From positions 1 to 18,560 of the forward strand of contig JACCQS010000499.1 of NCBI GenBank assembly GCA_013814015.1: a stretch of 18,560 bases of DNA, read 5' to 3'. Each line of letters opens with the position of its first letter. Within the stretch, counting starts at the first letter, position 1. The notes beneath the pieces were generated by a model that worked only from the letters and a program-made list of their open reading frames with translations, was not told the origin of the DNA and ran no database searches. Below, in pieces: positions 6,751 to 15,013 of this stretch. The stretch comes from Geodermatophilaceae bacterium (GTDB lineage: Bacteria; Actinomycetota; Actinomycetes; Mycobacteriales; Geodermatophilaceae). The position numbers and the translations under genes are program-made.

Positions 6751-7151
6751 CAAGACTCCGGGAACCGGTTGATCATGCTCTGGGCGGCCATCGTCAGGTA
6801 GCTCCACAGCGTTTCGTCCTGCTCCGGGGTCAAGTTCAGGCTGTCCACCGCCTGCCGCATCCGGCTCAGCCAGGCGTCGCGCTCCACCTCGCCGATAGCG
6901 AAAGGTGCGTGCCGCATCCGCAGCCGTGGGTGCCCGCGCTGGTCGGAGTAGACGCTCGGACCGCCCCAGTACTGCTCCAGGAACATCCGGAACCGCTCCT
7001 CGGCCGGTCCGAGGTTCTCCTCCGGATAAATGGGACGAAGGATCGGATCGACAGCGACGCCCGCGTAGAAGTGCGCGACGAGTCGCGAAAAGGTGTCGTG
7101 ACCGCCCACCTCGTCGTAGAAGGTTCGGACGCGCCGATCGGTGCCTGCCAT
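6750..7151 (-). CDS. glbO: Group II truncated hemoglobin GlbO (trHbO)
   Basis: This 133-residue 2-over-2 globin has the haem-pocket residues of mycobacterial GlbO shifted by +6: Y29 (B10), Y42 (CD1), proximal H81 (in MRHAPF) and W94 (G8, in ERDAWL). The stretch FRMFLEQYWGGPSVYSDQRG is characteristic. Family members bind O2, react with NO and peroxide, and are linked to respiration and oxidative-stress defence; they are cytosolic or membrane-associated. The ATG follows the MFS stop codon directly (TAGATG), and the stop overlaps the aglA start by one base, so it lies inside a coupled operon. Upstream Shine-Dalgarno is weak (GAG), consistent with dependence on upstream translation. Confidence 0.96.
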   Translation of the reverse strand: MAGTDRRVRTFYDEVGGHDTFSRLVAHFYAGVAVDPILRPIYPEENLGPAEERFRMFLEQYWGGPSVYSDQRGHPRLRMRHAPFAIGEVERDAWLSRMRQAVDSLNLTPEQDETLWSYLTMAAQSMINRFPES

Positions 7152-8390
7152 CTACTCGATGGTGCCTGACCGCTCCGATTCAGCTACCAGCGGCCCCCGC
7201 ATCCTGGCGATCCCGAGCAGCAGCAGGGTCAGCAGACCCAGCAGGCCCGACCAGGTCACGACCGCGCTGGCCGACATCCATTCCGCGGCCGTTCCGGCAC
7301 CGACGATCGCGAGACCCTGACAGGCGTAGAGCCCGCTGACCGCTACCCCGAAGGCACGCCCCCGGTAGGCAGCCGGCACCGCCCGAACGAAGGAGACATT
7401 GAGCGGAATCAGATAGCTCGCGCCGAACCCGGACAGCGCAAGCAGCACCAGGACCACGGCGAAGTTGTCGATCAATCCGGCCAAGATCAACGGGACGACG
7501 GAGAACAGGGCCAGCGGATAGGTCAACTTCTCACGCAGATCCGGTGGGCACAGTCGGCCGATCACGACGCCGCCGATGATCAGCCCCACCGGATTGGCGG
7601 CAAGGAACACCCCCACCCCGATCGGTCCTAACCCGAATTCGGCCACGAAGGGCACCGCGACTCCCTCCGGCGCGGTCACGAACAGCTGCCCGACCCACAA
7701 CAGCGCGACGATGCGAAGCAGCATCTTGTTCCGGGTCAGCACCCGCAGGCCGGCGACCGTGTCACGCCAGAGCGATATCGAGGCTCCAGCCGGCTCGTCC
7801 GCGACCGGCCGGTCCTCGACCCCCCACCGGACAAGTGCCGCCGAAAGGAAGAACGTGGCGGCATCGACCAGTAGCGCGCCGCGCGCCGAGATGGTCAGTA
7901 CCAGGACGCCACCACCAACGAACCCGAGTACCTGCGCGACCTGACTACTGATGCCGGTCACGGAAGTGCCCACGGCGTACCGGTCGCCCAACAGGACGTC
8001 TGGCATCAGGGCCGAGCGGGCCGACTCGAAGGGCGGCGCCAACAGCGACGCGGCGAATAGCATCGTCAGCATCAGCCAGAGCGGTAATCCTGGAATTGCC
8101 AAGCACGCCACCAGAACCCCGCGCGCCAGGTCGCTGCCTACGAGGACCGAACGTCGACGCAGCCGGTCTGCCAGCGTTGACAGGACGGGACCGCCCAGCA
8201 CCCAGGGCGCGTAGCTGATCCCGAATGTTGCGGCGGCCAAGAACGGGGAGTCGGTCGATTCGAAGACCAGCACGGCCAGGGCAACGCGGACGAGTTCGTC
8301 ACCGATCAGGGACAGTAGGTAGGCGAGGAAGAGAAAGCGGAACTCGCGTACACCGAAGACCTCCCGATAGGTGGCCGAGCGTTCACCCAC
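7152..8390 (-). CDS. MFS transporter (drug/siderophore-exporter-like)
   Basis: This 412-residue polytopic membrane protein has about 12 hydrophobic segments. The motif-A loop between the second and third segments (LADRLRRRSVLVGSD) and the N-terminal FRFLFLAYLLSLIGDEL place it in the proton-driven exporter branch of the major facilitator superfamily, resembling EntS-type and macrolide exporters. The substrate is not predictable. The GTG start at 8390 lies 8 bases inside the 3' end of mscS and the stop abuts the glbO ATG, so it is the second gene of a four-gene unit. Mycobacteria, as I remember the locus, lack this gene before glbO, so it looks like a lineage-specific addition. Confidence 0.88.
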   Translation of the reverse strand: MGERSATYREVFGVREFRFLFLAYLLSLIGDELVRVALAVLVFESTDSPFLAAATFGISYAPWVLGGPVLSTLADRLRRRSVLVGSDLARGVLVACLAIPGLPLWLMLTMLFAASLLAPPFESARSALMPDVLLGDRYAVGTSVTGISSQVAQVLGFVGGGVLVLTISARGALLVDAATFFLSAALVRWGVEDRPVADEPAGASISLWRDTVAGLRVLTRNKMLLRIVALLWVGQLFVTAPEGVAVPFVAEFGLGPIGVGVFLAANPVGLIIGGVVIGRLCPPDLREKLTYPLALFSVVPLILAGLIDNFAVVLVLLALSGFGASYLIPLNVSFVRAVPAAYRGRAFGVAVSGLYACQGLAIVGAGTAAEWMSASAVVTWSGLLGLLTLLLLGIARMRGPLVAESERSGTIE

Positions 8391-9339
8391 CGGGCGCTGC
8401 CTGACCGGTCTCGCCCGGACCCATCCCCATGATCGGTAGCGGACTGGCGATGCCGAGTTCGCTGAACCGCCGTGCTATCCGCAGCCGCAGTTCACGGGCG
8501 ACCCGCCACTGATCGGCAGTGGTGGTACGCACCTGCAGGCGCAGGATGATCGCGCTCGCGGTGATCTGTTCGACACCGAGAGACTCCGCCTCGCCGAGCA
8601 CCTTGTCCGCCCAGCCCTCGTCGCGCACCAGCGCGTCGCCGGCCTCCTGCATCGCCTGCCGGGCCTGATCGAGGTCCGTCTCGTGCGACACCGGTACGTC
8701 GAGAACGACTTGGGCGTACCCCTGGCTCTTGTTCCCGACCCGGATGATCTCACCGTTGCGCACGTACCAGACCACCCCGGCGTTGTCCCGTAGCCGGGTG
8801 ATGCGCAGGCCAACGCCCTCGATCGTGCCGCTTGCCTCCCCGAGGTCGACCACATCGCCGACGCCGTACTGGTCCTCCAGGATCAGGCCGATGCCGGACA
8901 GGAAGTCCTTGACCAGGTTCTGTGCCCCGAAGCCCAGCGCCACCCCGACCACTCCGGCACTCGCCACGATGGGGGTGAGATTGATGCCGAGCTCACCCAG
9001 GATCAGCACGACCGTGATGGACAGGATCACGATGGAGGTGAAACTGCGAAGCACCGAGCCGATGGCGGCTGCCCGTTGGGTGCGCCGTTCGCTCGGGATC
9101 ACCGAATCCTTGAGGCTGTTGCGCGCCCGGTCGCTCAACGGCCGCAGGATCACCGGCGTATCGCCGCTGGCGGTTCGCTGGGTGAGCCGTCGGATGCCAC
9201 GATGCAGCAGGAACCGGGTCACCAGGGCGACCAGAAGGATGACGATGATCTTCGCTGAGGTGACTCCGATCGCCTCGGCGCGCTCGGACAACCACGCAGG
9301 CAGCACATTCGCAGATGTCGTCATCAGGAGCCGGTTCAT
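8383..9339 (-). CDS. mscS: MscS-type mechanosensitive ion channel
   Basis: The 318-residue form has hydrophobic segments at about 27-46, 96-116 and 121-148. The last is the MscS pore helix region: ASAGVVGVALGFGAQNLVKD, then FLSGIGLILED. The beta-domain follows (GDVVDLGEASGTIEGVGLR, then TRLRDNAG) and a cytoplasmic alpha/beta cage. Such channels open under membrane tension and release osmolytes during hypo-osmotic shock. The start is uncertain: ATG 9339 and GTG 9342 are adjacent, ATG 9324 is also possible, and none has a clean Shine-Dalgarno. A longer in-frame reading to 9684 is rejected because it is antisense to the HNH gene. It heads the mscS-MFS-glbO-aglA unit and is divergent from the HNH gene. 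Confidence 0.92.
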   Translation of the reverse strand: MNRLLMTTSANVLPAWLSERAEAIGVTSAKIIVILLVALVTRFLLHRGIRRLTQRTASGDTPVILRPLSDRARNSLKDSVIPSERRTQRAAAIGSVLRSFTSIVILSITVVLILGELGINLTPIVASAGVVGVALGFGAQNLVKDFLSGIGLILEDQYGVGDVVDLGEASGTIEGVGLRITRLRDNAGVVWYVRNGEIIRVGNKSQGYAQVVLDVPVSHETDLDQARQAMQEAGDALVRDEGWADKVLGEAESLGVEQITASAIILRLQVRTTTADQWRVARELRLRIARRFSELGIASPLPIMGMGPGETGQAAPGG

Positions 9340-9514
9340 CACCTGAACAGGGTGCCAGGCCGGCCTTTGCGTGCCTCGCCGGAGGGCCGACAGGATTCGG
9401 GCCCGGAATCCGGTGCGCGAGATCCGCGATCTTCGGGGCATGATATGGCCACAAGGTCGCCCCTCCGGGCTCGCAGCCGGCGGGAATCGCAGCGGGCGCC
9501 TGCGGAGGTGAGGC

Positions 9515-10033
9515 ATGGCTCGGGGCTCGGTGACCTTGCTACTGAACGCGACGTACGAACCGCTGTGCGTCGTTTCTGCGCGTCGGGCGGTCGTGCTCGT
9601 CCTGTCCGCGAAGGCCGAGAGCGTCCAGGACAGTGGCCGGGCCATGCACAGTGCCACTCTGTCGGTGCCGGTTCCCGCGGTCATCCGGTTGACGAGATAT
9701 ATCCGGGTGCCCTATCTCGGCCGCACCCCGTTGTCGCGTCGAGCAGTCTTCGCCCGCGACGCGGGAAAATGTGTCTACTGTGGAATCGCGGCGACGAGCA
9801 TCGATCACGTCATGCCCCGCAGTCGCGGCGGTGCGCACAGCTGGGACAACGTCGTGGCCGCGTGCCGAAGGTGTAATCACGCAAAGGCCGATCGGACCCT
9901 GGCCGAATTGGGCTGGCGGCTGCGCACCATCCCGCAGGCACCGCGAGGTGCCTCCTGGCATCTACTCAGCCAAGGAATCACCGACGTGACGTGGCAGGAG
10001 TGGCTCGAGCCGGCCGAGGCGGTCAGCGCGTGA
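9515..10033 (+). CDS. HNH endonuclease domain protein (Rv2469c-like)
   Basis: This 172-residue protein has a short actinobacterial N-terminal segment (LLLNATYEPLCVVSARRA), then an HNH/McrA-like domain at 76-130. Zinc cysteines are C86 and C89 (CVYC) and C117 and C120 (CRRC), and the ββα-metal core is D97-H98, N112 and N121-H122. It should bind DNA and could cut it, but the cellular role of this widely conserved, single-copy family is unknown. GGAGG at 9504-9508, six bases before ATG 9515, fixes the start. It is divergent from mscS, and in mycobacteria the homologue also lies beside glbO, suggesting a core function rather than a mobile element. Confidence 0.9.
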   Translation: MARGSVTLLLNATYEPLCVVSARRAVVLVLSAKAESVQDSGRAMHSATLSVPVPAVIRLTRYIRVPYLGRTPLSRRAVFARDAGKCVYCGIAATSIDHVMPRSRGGAHSWDNVVAACRRCNHAKADRTLAELGWRLRTIPQAPRGASWHLLSQGITDVTWQEWLEPAEAVSA

Positions 10034-10081
10034 TCGTCATCTAGCCAGCTACCCCAGTTAAGCACTCCTGCTGGATCGTCG

Positions 10082-10087
10082 TAGCGT
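10082..10087 (+). promoter_or_regulatory. -10 element of the amidase gene (leaderless)
   Basis: TAGCGT matches TAnnnT and ends 6 bases before the GTG start at 10094, which lacks a Shine-Dalgarno. The amidase mRNA would therefore begin at the start codon. No good -35 is seen. Confidence 0.4.
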
Positions 10088-10093
10088 TCCGTT

Positions 10094-11536
10094 GTGACCC
10101 AACCCCACGAACTTCCCGCGCTGGAACAGGCCGTGGCGATTCGCGAACGCGCGCTGAGCCCGGTCGAGTTGGTCGAGCACTATCTCGACCGCATCACCGC
10201 CATCGACCGGCCCGACGACGCCTCTGCGGGTCTGGGCGCCTTCTTCACCATCACCGGCGATCAGGCGCGGGAGCAGGCCGCCGACGCCGAGCGGGCGGTG
10301 CTCGCCGAGGACGACGACCTGAGTCCACTGCACGGGATTCCCACCGCGCTCAAGGACCTGAACCTCACCGCCGGAGTCGCGACGACCTTCGGCTCGGTGA
10401 CCATGCACGACTTCGTGCCAGACGTCAGCGACGTCGTGGTGGACAAGCTGCGGGCGGCCGGCACGATCAGCCTGGGCAAGACCGCGACGCCGGAGTTCGG
10501 CTTTCCTTGCTACACCGAACCGGCTTTCGCCGGCCCGGCCCGCAACCCGTGGGACGTCGAGCGGCTCTCGGGTGGCTCCAGCGGTGGTGCGGCCACCGCG
10601 GTCGCGGCCGGGCTGGTGCCGATCGCGCTGGGCTCCGACGGCGGGGGCTCTATTCGCATCCCGGCCAACTGCTGCGGGATCTTCGGAATCAAGCCCAGCC
10701 GGGGCAGGATCAGCAGCGGCCCACTTGGTGCCGACACGACCGGACTGTCGGTGAACGGGCCACTGGCCCGCACGGTTCGGGATGCGGCGGCAATGCTCGA
10801 CGCGATGGCCGGCATGGTGCAGGGGGACCCGTACTGGGCCCCACCACTTCTCGATGGTGAGACCTTCCTGGCCTGCGCCGACCGGAGCCTCGGCCGGTTG
10901 CGAATCGGGCGCTATCTCGAGTCCGGAATGCCCGGCGCCGCAGTAGAGGCCGAAGTCGAAAGAGCCTGGGCGGCAACATCGGCATTGCTCGAATCCCTCG
11001 GCCACGAGGTCGAGGACCTGCCGACTCCGCCGCTCACGGCCAAGGTGGTCGATGATTTCGAGACCGTCTGGTGTCTTTCCGGGACGACGCTGCCGATCAG
11101 TGACAGCCAGGCCGGCGATCTCCAGCCACTGACTGCCTATCTGCGCGATCGCGGGATGGGGTTGAGCGTCAAGCAGGCGATGGATGCGTTGTATGCCCTG
11201 CGTATCTTCGCCCGGAAGTGGGTCGAGGAGACCGCGGGGTACGACGTCGTGCTGGCTCCGGTCTGTTCCATGACTCCACGACCGATCGGCTGGTTCGGAC
11301 AGGATGGAGCGGGCGCGCCGGACTTCGAGCGACAAAAGCGCTACGCCGCGTACACCGCGGTCTACAACGTGACCGGGCAGCCGGCGGTCAGTGTGCCGCT
11401 GTACTGGACCGAGGACGGTCTGCCGATCGGCTCGATGCTGGTCGGCAGGCCCAGCGACGAGGCGACTCTTATCGCCCTCTCGGCGCAGCTGGAGGAGGCG
11501 CAACCCTGGCTCGAGCGTCGGCCTCCGGTGTGGTGA
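10094..11536 (+). CDS. Amidase signature family hydrolase
   Basis: This 480-residue enzyme has the Ser-cisSer-Lys catalytic triad: K87 (ALKDLN), cis-S162 (SGGSSGGAA) and nucleophile S186 (GSDGGGSIRIP), with the same S162-S186 spacing as fatty acid amide hydrolase. It hydrolyses an amide to an acid and ammonia or an amine. It is not accompanied by gatC or gatB and lacks their context, so it is an ordinary amidase rather than GatA. The substrate is unknown. There is no signal peptide. The GTG start follows a -10-like element by 6 bases, indicating a leaderless mRNA. It sits between the HNH gene and the small membrane protein, where the mycobacterial locus as I remember it has no amidase, so it is probably an insertion into a conserved block. 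Confidence 0.92.
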   Translation: MTQPHELPALEQAVAIRERALSPVELVEHYLDRITAIDRPDDASAGLGAFFTITGDQAREQAADAERAVLAEDDDLSPLHGIPTALKDLNLTAGVATTFGSVTMHDFVPDVSDVVVDKLRAAGTISLGKTATPEFGFPCYTEPAFAGPARNPWDVERLSGGSSGGAATAVAAGLVPIALGSDGGGSIRIPANCCGIFGIKPSRGRISSGPLGADTTGLSVNGPLARTVRDAAAMLDAMAGMVQGDPYWAPPLLDGETFLACADRSLGRLRIGRYLESGMPGAAVEAEVERAWAATSALLESLGHEVEDLPTPPLTAKVVDDFETVWCLSGTTLPISDSQAGDLQPLTAYLRDRGMGLSVKQAMDALYALRIFARKWVEETAGYDVVLAPVCSMTPRPIGWFGQDGAGAPDFERQKRYAAYTAVYNVTGQPAVSVPLYWTEDGLPIGSMLVGRPSDEATLIALSAQLEEAQPWLERRPPVW

Positions 11537-11571
11537 TGTGAGCTGACTCCGGTCGCCGTACAGGGATTCGC

Positions 11572-11577
11572 TAGGTT
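11572..11577 (+). promoter_or_regulatory. -10 element of the ctaJ-like gene; decides its start
   Basis: TAGGTT ends 6 bases before the GTG at 11584. An in-frame GTG at 11578 directly abuts the element and would lie upstream of the expected transcription start, so 11584 is the better start. No Shine-Dalgarno is present. Confidence 0.45.
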
Positions 11578-11583
11578 GTGCGC

Positions 11584-11874
11584 GTGAGCGTGGTGGAGAC
11601 GATCCTCGTGTTCGTGGTGGCTCCGGCGGCCGTTGTCGGGGTCATGGCCGTACTCATCTGGGGTCCCAGGGCTGCCCGGGCAGCCAGGTACCGTCCCGGC
11701 CGTGAGTGGCCCTACGAGCCCGTCTGGTACGCCCCGCATCCTCTTGCCGTGCAGGACATGTCCCACGACGAGCCGCCTGCCCGCCGTCCTCAACTTTCTG
11801 CTGGATCGTCGGCGACGACGGCCGCTACGGGAACTGCGACGACCGCAGCCGGCGGCGCGAGAGGAACCTGGTGA
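11584..11874 (+). CDS. Small single-pass membrane protein, candidate CtaJ (aa3 cytochrome oxidase accessory subunit)
   Basis: This 96-residue protein has one N-terminal membrane helix (about 5-26, ETILVFVVAPAAVVGVMAVL), a conserved-looking segment RYRPGREWPYEPVWYAPHP and a low-complexity Ala/Thr/Gly tail. This layout and its place before DUF5130 and near HNH and pepN recall the small protein of the mycobacterial locus (Rv2468A), which I recall being linked to the respiratory supercomplex subunit CtaJ. The family assignment is from memory and rests on one motif. It starts leaderlessly at GTG 11584 and is 6 bases from DUF5130, so the two are probably cotranscribed. Confidence 0.6.
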   Translation: MSVVETILVFVVAPAAVVGVMAVLIWGPRAARAARYRPGREWPYEPVWYAPHPLAVQDMSHDEPPARRPQLSAGSSATTAATGTATTAAGGARGTW

Positions 11875-11880
11875 GCCGCA

Positions 11881-12351
11881 ATGACCACGCATGAGACCCG
11901 CCAGAGCGTGGCGACCGATGTTCCGGCGAAGGCGGCTGATGTTGCCGCCACCACGACGGGTGAGTACACCACCGGCGACCGGAGTCCGTTCACGCTCAAA
12001 CAACTCGAGCGCCTCGATGAAGCACTGACGATGGCCAGCCGGGAGACCGCGATCAACTTCAGCGTGTACGTCGGACGCCTGTCCGGCGACAGCCGGGCCA
12101 CCGCCGAGGGGCTGCACCCGGGCATGGGCGCGAAGGCCGCCAACGGCGTGCTGCTCGCAGTCGATCCCGGTCAGCGGCTTCTCGAGATCGTCACCGGGCA
12201 GCAGTCGGTCAAGCGGCTGCCTGACCGGTCGTGTGCGCTCGCAGCCCTGTCGATGACGGCGGCATTCGGGTCGGGTGACCTGGTCGGCGGGATCGTGAAC
12301 GGCCTCCGGATGCTGTCCGACCAAGCCGGACACCCGTCCCGCTTCCGCTAG
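11881..12351 (+). CDS. DUF5130 family protein (Rv2468c-like)
   Basis: This 156-residue protein has a disordered Ala/Thr-rich N-terminus of about 35 residues, then an alpha/beta domain with NFSVYVGRLSGDSR, then ANGVLLAVDPGQRLLEIVTG, resembling TPM/TLP18.3-like folds. The C-terminal helix contains CALAALSMTAAFGSGDLVGG. No catalytic motif or clear membrane helix is visible, and the function is unknown. It begins 6 bases after the small membrane protein stop; a purine-rich GAGGAA lies 15 bases before ATG 11881. The pairing with a candidate oxidase subunit hints at a role in the respiratory membrane, which is only a guess. It is convergent with pepN, 28 bases apart. Confidence 0.85.
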   Translation: MTTHETRQSVATDVPAKAADVAATTTGEYTTGDRSPFTLKQLERLDEALTMASRETAINFSVYVGRLSGDSRATAEGLHPGMGAKAANGVLLAVDPGQRLLEIVTGQQSVKRLPDRSCALAALSMTAAFGSGDLVGGIVNGLRMLSDQAGHPSRFR

Positions 12352-12374
12352 GCCGGCGCGAGCCGCATCCGGCC
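12351..12374. terminator. Weak bidirectional hairpin between DUF5130 and pepN
   Basis: ggccgg (12351-12356) pairs with ccggcc (12369-12374) around a 12-base loop in the 28-base gap between convergent genes. There is no T-tract on either side. Confidence 0.25.
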
Positions 12375-12379
12375 CACAC

Positions 12380-14947
12380 TCAGGCTGGGGGCGCAGCGTC
12401 CCGTGCTCGGCATCGAAGGGCCCTGGCGATCCCGTCCCTGGACTCGGTGATCAGCCGACGCAGGGCGGCGGGGTGCGAGTCGTCGGCCAGCCAAGCGTCG
12501 GCGGCATCGAGCGTCGATTGTTCGACGAGCACCGGAAAGAGGTAGGCGGCCACGTTCTTCGCGATCTCACCGGGCCGTCGTTGCCAGATCTCGCCGACCT
12601 CGTCGAAGAACCGGGCCACGTACGGCCGGCAGAGTTCAATCTGCGCTGGGTGCCAGAACCCGAGGAGGGTCGCCTCCTGGACCGCGTTAGGGACGCCCTC
12701 GGACAGACCCAGAGCCCACGCCAGTTCCTTCGCCTGCGAGGTCGGCCGCAGCGCGTTGGCGGTGGCGGCTCGACGTTGACCGGTGGCCGTGGGGTCGCGC
12801 TGCAACTCGGCCTCGATTTCCGCGTCGCCGGCGGCACCGATCGCCACCAGGCCGCTGAGCAGCGCCCACCGCGCGTCGGCGTCGATTGTCAGCCCGTCGA
12901 GGTTGTGCGAGCCGTCGAGTAGCCCGCGCAGCCGGTCAGCGTGCTCATCGGTGCGGGCAGTGGTGGCGAAAGTCCGCGACCAGGCCAGTTGGATGTCGCT
13001 CCCGGCGGGTGCTGCTCGCAGGCCTTCCCAGGCTTTGTCGGCTAGCTGCGCCCAGCCGGTTGCAGCCCAGGACGGGTCGACGTAGGTCGTGAGTGCGGCC
13101 TGTACTTGACGCAACAGAGCCTGCACGACGCTGATCTCGTCCTCCGCGTCGATCCCGGCAAGCACCAGCCGGACGTACTCGCGGCCCGCCCACTCGGCGT
13201 CGCGGGTCATGTCCCACGCCGCCGACCAGCACAAGGTTCTGGCCAGCGAGTCGGTGAGGTCGCCGATCCGCGCCGCCAGGGTGGCCAACGATCGGTCGTC
13301 GAGACGCAGTTTCGCGTAGGTCAGGTCATCGTCGTTGACCAGCACGAGGTCGGCACCGGGCAGGCCGACGATCTCGCCGACCTCGGTGCGTTCTCCCTCG
13401 ATGTCCAACTCCATGCGGGAGGTACGGACCAGACCCTTAGGACCGGCGGAGTACAGCCCGACGGCCAGCCGGTGGCGCCGAAGCACCGGGTGCTCGGGCA
13501 CCGCGCTCTGCAGCACGGCGAAGGACGAGTAGTTGCCGACGGCATCGAGCTCGTAGGAGGGTCGCAACGTGTTGACCTGGCTGGTCGCCAGCCACATCTC
13601 CGACCAGTTCGACAAATCTCGGCCGGAGACCTCGGACAGCACAGCAAGGAGATCGGCGAAGGTCGTGTTCCCGTACTCGTACCGCTTGAAGTAGACCTTC
13701 ATGGCGTCGAAGAACTGGCCCTGACCGACGTAGGCGGCCAACTGCTTGAGGACCGAGGCGCCCTTGGCGTAGGTGATCCCGTCGAAGTTGACCTCGACTG
13801 CTTCCACGTCCGGGATGTCGGCCGCGACCGGGTGCGTCGAGGGCAGCTGGTCCTGGCGATAGGCCCAGGTCTTCTCGATGTTGGCAAAGGTCGTCCAGGC
13901 CGTGCGGTACCTCGTGGCCTCGGATTGGCAGACCACGCTGGCATAGGTGGCGAACGACTCGTTGAGCCAGAGGTCGTCCCACCAGCGCATGGTCACCAGG
14001 TCCCCGAACCACATATGGGCCAGCTCGTGCAGGATCGTCTCCGCGCGGCGCTCGTACGCCGTTTGCGTTGTCCTGGAACGGAAAACGTAGTCCTCGAGAA
14101 TGGTTACCGCACCGGCGTTCTCCATGGCTCCCGCGTTGAACTCGGGGACGAAGAGCTGGTCGTACTTGTCGAAGGGGTACCGGTAGTCGAAGACCCGGTG
14201 GTAGAAGTCGAACCCCTGCTTGGTGACCTCGAAGAGCTCGTCCGGATCTAGGAATTCGGCTAACGAGGAGCGGCAGTACAGCCCCAACGGGATGCCCTCG
14301 TGCTCGTCGGTGACCTTGTAGTACGGCCCCGCGATCAGCGCGGTGATGTAGGTCGAGATGCGCGGTGTGGTCCGGAAGTGGACCAGCTTGGCTCCGCCCG
14401 AGCCTTCTTCACTGGCATCCACGAGGGAGTTGGACACGACCTCCCAGTCCGGTGGGGCGGTGATGTGGAAAGTGAACGCGGCCTTGAGGTCGGGTTGGTC
14501 GAAGCAGGCATACATCCGCTTCGCATCGGCGGTCTCGAACTGCGAGTACAGATACACCGAGCCGTCCACCGGGTCGACGAATCGGTGCAGTCCCTCACCG
14601 GTGTTGGTATAGCGGCAGGTCGCATCCACAACGAGCACGTTCTCGGCCTGCAGCCCGGTCAGCGGCAACCCGGTCGATGGACGGTAGGCCGACGCGTCGA
14701 CTGATTTCCCGTTCAACGTCAACTCGGCGAAACTGTCGGCGATCACGTCGATGAAGCTGTCTGCTCCCGGCTGGCTGCAGGTGAACCTGACCACGGTTCG
14801 AGAGCGAAAGGTCACGTCTCCGGGCTTGCCGCCGCCGTCGGTCAGGTCGAGCGTCACGTCGTAGTCACCCACGTCGAGCAGTTCTGCTCGACGTGCGGCG
14901 TCGGTCCGGGTCAGGTTCGCAATGGCCACGGAGAGGGAGTCTGTCAT
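12380..14947 (-). CDS. pepN: Aminopeptidase N (M1 family)
   Basis: This 855-residue zinc aminopeptidase removes N-terminal residues from peptides in the cytosol. The exopeptidase motif GAMEN is at 273-277 and the zinc site HELAH at 307-311, with third ligand E330 in NESFATY. The N-terminal beta domain (1-200) and the long helical C-terminal domain (from about 530) complete the M1 plan. Length is close to the mycobacterial enzyme. ATG 14947 fits the family N-terminus (TDSLSVAIANLTRTDA); a weak GGA lies upstream. Open sequence reaching back to 15316 is antisense to the CPWC reductase and is not part of the gene. It is divergent from that reductase with a 66-base shared promoter gap, as in Rv2467/Rv2466c. 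Confidence 0.97.
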   Translation of the reverse strand: MTDSLSVAIANLTRTDAARRAELLDVGDYDVTLDLTDGGGKPGDVTFRSRTVVRFTCSQPGADSFIDVIADSFAELTLNGKSVDASAYRPSTGLPLTGLQAENVLVVDATCRYTNTGEGLHRFVDPVDGSVYLYSQFETADAKRMYACFDQPDLKAAFTFHITAPPDWEVVSNSLVDASEEGSGGAKLVHFRTTPRISTYITALIAGPYYKVTDEHEGIPLGLYCRSSLAEFLDPDELFEVTKQGFDFYHRVFDYRYPFDKYDQLFVPEFNAGAMENAGAVTILEDYVFRSRTTQTAYERRAETILHELAHMWFGDLVTMRWWDDLWLNESFATYASVVCQSEATRYRTAWTTFANIEKTWAYRQDQLPSTHPVAADIPDVEAVEVNFDGITYAKGASVLKQLAAYVGQGQFFDAMKVYFKRYEYGNTTFADLLAVLSEVSGRDLSNWSEMWLATSQVNTLRPSYELDAVGNYSSFAVLQSAVPEHPVLRRHRLAVGLYSAGPKGLVRTSRMELDIEGERTEVGEIVGLPGADLVLVNDDDLTYAKLRLDDRSLATLAARIGDLTDSLARTLCWSAAWDMTRDAEWAGREYVRLVLAGIDAEDEISVVQALLRQVQAALTTYVDPSWAATGWAQLADKAWEGLRAAPAGSDIQLAWSRTFATTARTDEHADRLRGLLDGSHNLDGLTIDADARWALLSGLVAIGAAGDAEIEAELQRDPTATGQRRAATANALRPTSQAKELAWALGLSEGVPNAVQEATLLGFWHPAQIELCRPYVARFFDEVGEIWQRRPGEIAKNVAAYLFPVLVEQSTLDAADAWLADDSHPAALRRLITESRDGIARALRCRARDAAPPA

Positions 14948-15013
14948 CAGCGTTGTTCCGCCGCGAAACGAGCCGCAGGGAATAGCAGCTAGCCGCCGCA
15001 CGGTTGACCTTGT

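Noticed and set aside
9340..9684. N-terminal extension of mscS
   Set aside because: It is antisense to the start of the HNH gene and Arg/Ser-rich without a membrane segment.
10041..10080. Repeated gatcgtc and ccagc/gctgg between the HNH gene and the amidase
   Set aside because: The pairing is only five bases over a long loop, so no terminator or att site can be supported.
10058..11503. A 481-codon open frame antisense to the amidase
   Set aside because: The sense strand has the full Ser-cisSer-Lys amidase; the antisense product is Arg/Gly-rich low complexity with no family motif, as expected in high-GC DNA.
13106..14251. A 381-codon open frame antisense to pepN
   Set aside because: It lies wholly over the M1 catalytic domain and has no recognisable domain; long antisense frames are routine at this GC content.
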